Source: CAZAFD01 sp964484785 (lineage in GTDB: Bacteria > Pseudomonadota > Alphaproteobacteria > Rickettsiales > UBA1997). Taken from it: a DNA stretch of 6,372 nt. Below are positions 5,126 to 6,372 of the stretch, in pieces. Location: assembly GCA_964484785.1 (NCBI GenBank), contig CAZAFD010000029.1, forward strand, positions 1 to 6,372, given 5' to 3'. The number at the start of each line of letters is the position of its first letter. The stretch's first letter is position 1. A program made the translations under genes and the position numbers. Under the pieces are notes generated by a model, which saw nothing but the letters and a program-made list of their open reading frames with translations, was not told the DNA's origin and searched no databases.

Positions 5126-5759
5126 CATTTGGTATTTTAGCCATTTTAAATCTTCTGGCAAATGGGATAAAAGGACTAGGTAAGCAGTGAACTTTGAAAC
5201 TTTTACACCAAGATTCTGGCCAGAAGTTTAATTTACCAAAGTGTGATATTACCTGACTCGAGAGATATTCTTGAGAGGCTGTATAAAACTTCTTGTAAAT
5301 AGCTAAGTAGTTTTCTTCAAAATACTTCTTCACAAAACCTAATGTTCCCACAACCCACGAATAGCAAGATGCTTGACCTACTGAATTTCCACGGGTATTC
5401 CAGTCGTTAATGATATAAAAATCATTGTCCTTTGGCAGTTCAAAAAAACAATCAATGTTGTTTACAATTAAAGTATCTAAATCAAAGTATAATACTCTTT
5501 GACCCCGTAAACCACCAAGTTCATCATCGCATAAACCAGCCTCTTTTATATAGGCGTATCTAAGATCTTTTACATTTAATTGTGGTAATGGCTTTACGAT
5601 AATATCTTTGTATAGTCCAGAAGAATCATCTGTAAAACAGTAAAAATTTATTATGTACTTGGTGTGACGTTTTACCATATTATATAACTTATTTACAGAA
5701 TCTGCTTTATAATATGAACCCCATTTTATACAAATTACGTTCTTTATGTTTTCTTTCAT
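5085..5759 (-). CDS. Putative glycosyltransferase, frame broken at a G8 tract
   Basis: As sequenced this encodes 224 residues. It resembles a family of small bacterial GT-A-type glycosyltransferases with an N-terminal strand then KWG (9-14, VICIKWG here), CFTDD (41-45), a DxD-type sugar-nucleotide/metal motif YFDLDTLIV (91-99, Asp93 and Asp95), and FWPESWCKSFKVHC (179-192). Donor and acceptor are unknown; a cell-envelope or LPS sugar role is inference. Residues 1-211 look family-like, but after the G run at residues 212-214 the frame gives HENYCLPWTT and stops. The real C-terminus lies in the neighbouring frame (4979-5125). Removing one G gives 259 residues; adding one leads to a stop after about 13 further residues. 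The start lies 14 bases after the rnhA stop with only a weak ribosome site. It may be phase-variable, decayed or mis-sequenced. Confidence 0.75.
   Translation of the reverse strand: MKENIKNVICIKWGSYYKADSVNKLYNMVKRHTKYIINFYCFTDDSSGLYKDIIVKPLPQLNVKDLRYAYIKEAGLCDDELGGLRGQRVLYFDLDTLIVNNIDCFFELPKDNDFYIINDWNTRGNSVGQASCYSWVVGTLGFVKKYFEENYLAIYKKFYTASQEYLSSQVISHFGKLNFWPESWCKSFKVHCLPSPFIPFARRFKMAKIPNGGGHENYCLPWTT
5119..5126 (-). repeat. Run of eight G in the glycosyltransferase coding strand
   Basis: Eight consecutive G (C on the plus strand) in otherwise AT-rich DNA sit exactly where the glycosyltransferase changes frame. Such runs slip during replication and are the usual switch of phase-variable surface-sugar genes. 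They are also common sites of sequencing error. Confidence 0.9.
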
Positions 5760-5773
5760 GTAAGATCTTTTGG

Positions 5774-6220
5774 TTAATTATTCATATTTTTTACTTTAGC
5801 TACACCTTTTCTGGCTAACTCATCTGCTTTTTCGTTTAATACGTTGTCTCGATGCCCCTTTACCCAATGCCAATTTATTGTGTGTAGTGATGCCTGGTTG
5901 TTTAATTCAAGCCAGAGATCTTTATTTTTGGTTGGTTGTCCATTAGCAGTTTTCCAACCGTTTTCCTTCCATTTTAGAATCCATTTTGTTATTCCGTCTT
6001 TAACATAGACACTGTCAGTGTATATATTAACTAAACAAGATTCTTTTAGTTGTCTGAGTGCATTAATAACGGCCATTAGTTCCATACGATTATTGGTTGT
6101 GTGTGGTTCGCCATCAAAAATTTCCATTTTGTTATCACCATGAATCAATACAACTCCCCAACCTCCTGGACCAGGATTACCAGAACATGCTCCGTCTGTA
6201 AAAATAGTAACTTCTTTCAT
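5774..6220 (-). CDS. rnhA: Ribonuclease HI
   Basis: RNase HI cuts the RNA strand of RNA-DNA hybrids, removing R-loops and leftover primer RNA in the cytoplasm. The 148 residues match the usual bacterial length. The four catalytic carboxylates are present: Asp9 in FTDGACSGNPGPGG, Glu47 in NNRMEL, Asp69 in YTDSVYV and Asp133 in NEKADELA, matching E. coli Asp10, Glu48, Asp70 and Asp134. The assisting His is in VKGHRDN (His123). The Trp/Lys-rich handle WILKWKENGWKTANGQPTKN (80-99), which binds the hybrid, is also present. It starts one base after the stop of an upstream membrane-protein gene and has no Shine-Dalgarno of its own, so it is probably translated by coupling. The glycosyltransferase follows 14 bases later. 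Confidence 0.97.
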   Translation of the reverse strand: MKEVTIFTDGACSGNPGPGGWGVVLIHGDNKMEIFDGEPHTTNNRMELMAVINALRQLKESCLVNIYTDSVYVKDGITKWILKWKENGWKTANGQPTKNKDLWLELNNQASLHTINWHWVKGHRDNVLNEKADELARKGVAKVKNMNN

Positions 6221-6221
6221 T

Positions 6222-6372
6222 TTAAATTGAGTAAAAATCTATGTTTCTAATAAATTTGGTGATGAATGTAAATATTAATATGGTAATAATAGATACTGCG
6301 GGGATATGCACACTCATTAATAAAAGATAGGCAATTACACTTATTAACAAACATATTATAAAGCACTTATTT
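6222..6372 (-). CDS. C-terminal end of an unidentified membrane protein (partial)
   Basis: The minus strand is open from the right edge (first full codon at 6371-6369) to TAA at 6224-6222, giving 49 visible residues. They are strongly hydrophobic, with two probable membrane segments: about residues 4-19 (FIICLLISVIAYLLLM) and about 22-40 (HIPAVSIITILIFTFITKF), followed by a short tail with Lys and Arg. The stop lies one base before the rnhA ATG, so this is the upstream partner in the operon. The N-terminus is outside the window. I cannot assign a family; small lipid-synthesis or transport proteins would fit the pattern, but nothing distinctive is visible. Confidence 0.65.
   Translation of the reverse strand, partial: NKCFIICLLISVIAYLLLMSVHIPAVSIITILIFTFITKFIRNIDFYSI

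Noticed and set aside
4979..5161. Separate 60-residue gene starting at ATG 5161
   Set aside because: Its first 12 codons overlap the glycosyltransferase out of frame, while its remainder supplies that protein's missing C-terminal motif. A frame break explains it better.
1..6372. CRISPR array, insertion sequence, prophage or attachment site
   Set aside because: No regularly spaced repeats, transposase, integrase or terminal inverted repeats were seen. The two tRNA genes show no duplicated 3' ends in the window.

Overview
The window is AT-rich DNA, most likely from an alphaproteobacterium, plausibly a Rickettsiales-like or other host-associated lineage with a reduced, shuffled genome. This rests on four points. 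FtsW has a first-loop signature (ASIPVAERI) that I associate with alphaproteobacteria. L25 is the long CTC type. Both tRNAs encode their own CCA. FtsW and Skp stand outside their usual clusters (dcw and bamA-skp-lpxD). Genus cannot be fixed from this sequence.

Layout. 1-51 is the 3' part of tRNA-Thr(CGT). 52-404 has no gene but carries several short hairpins and inverted repeats. 405-480 is tRNA-Lys(TTT) on the minus strand, with a good promoter at 536-563 that overlaps a perfect palindrome. Going the other way, an extended -10 promoter at 623-631 drives ftsW (671-1819, TTG start), followed by skp/ompH (1891-2448). A strong hairpin at 2485-2519 separates these from a long minus-strand block that converges on it.

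The minus-strand block, in transcription order, is: the C-terminal end of an unidentified membrane protein (cut by the window edge), rnhA (RNase HI), a glycosyltransferase-like gene, tsaD (t6A synthesis), rplY (ribosomal protein L25/CTC), an intrinsic terminator, and pth (peptidyl-tRNA hydrolase). The first four are separated by 1, 14 and 7 bases and look like one operon. The theme is mostly translation and RNA housekeeping: t6A tRNA modification, 5S rRNA binding, peptidyl-tRNA recycling and R-loop removal. The surface-sugar-type glycosyltransferase is the odd member.

The main point of interest is that glycosyltransferase. Its frame breaks exactly at a run of eight G (5119-5126). Seven G would restore a 259-residue protein whose C-terminus matches the family. 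This is either a phase-variable (slippage-switched) gene placed 7 bases upstream of the housekeeping gene tsaD, an early pseudogene, or a homopolymer sequencing error. The sequence alone cannot decide between these.
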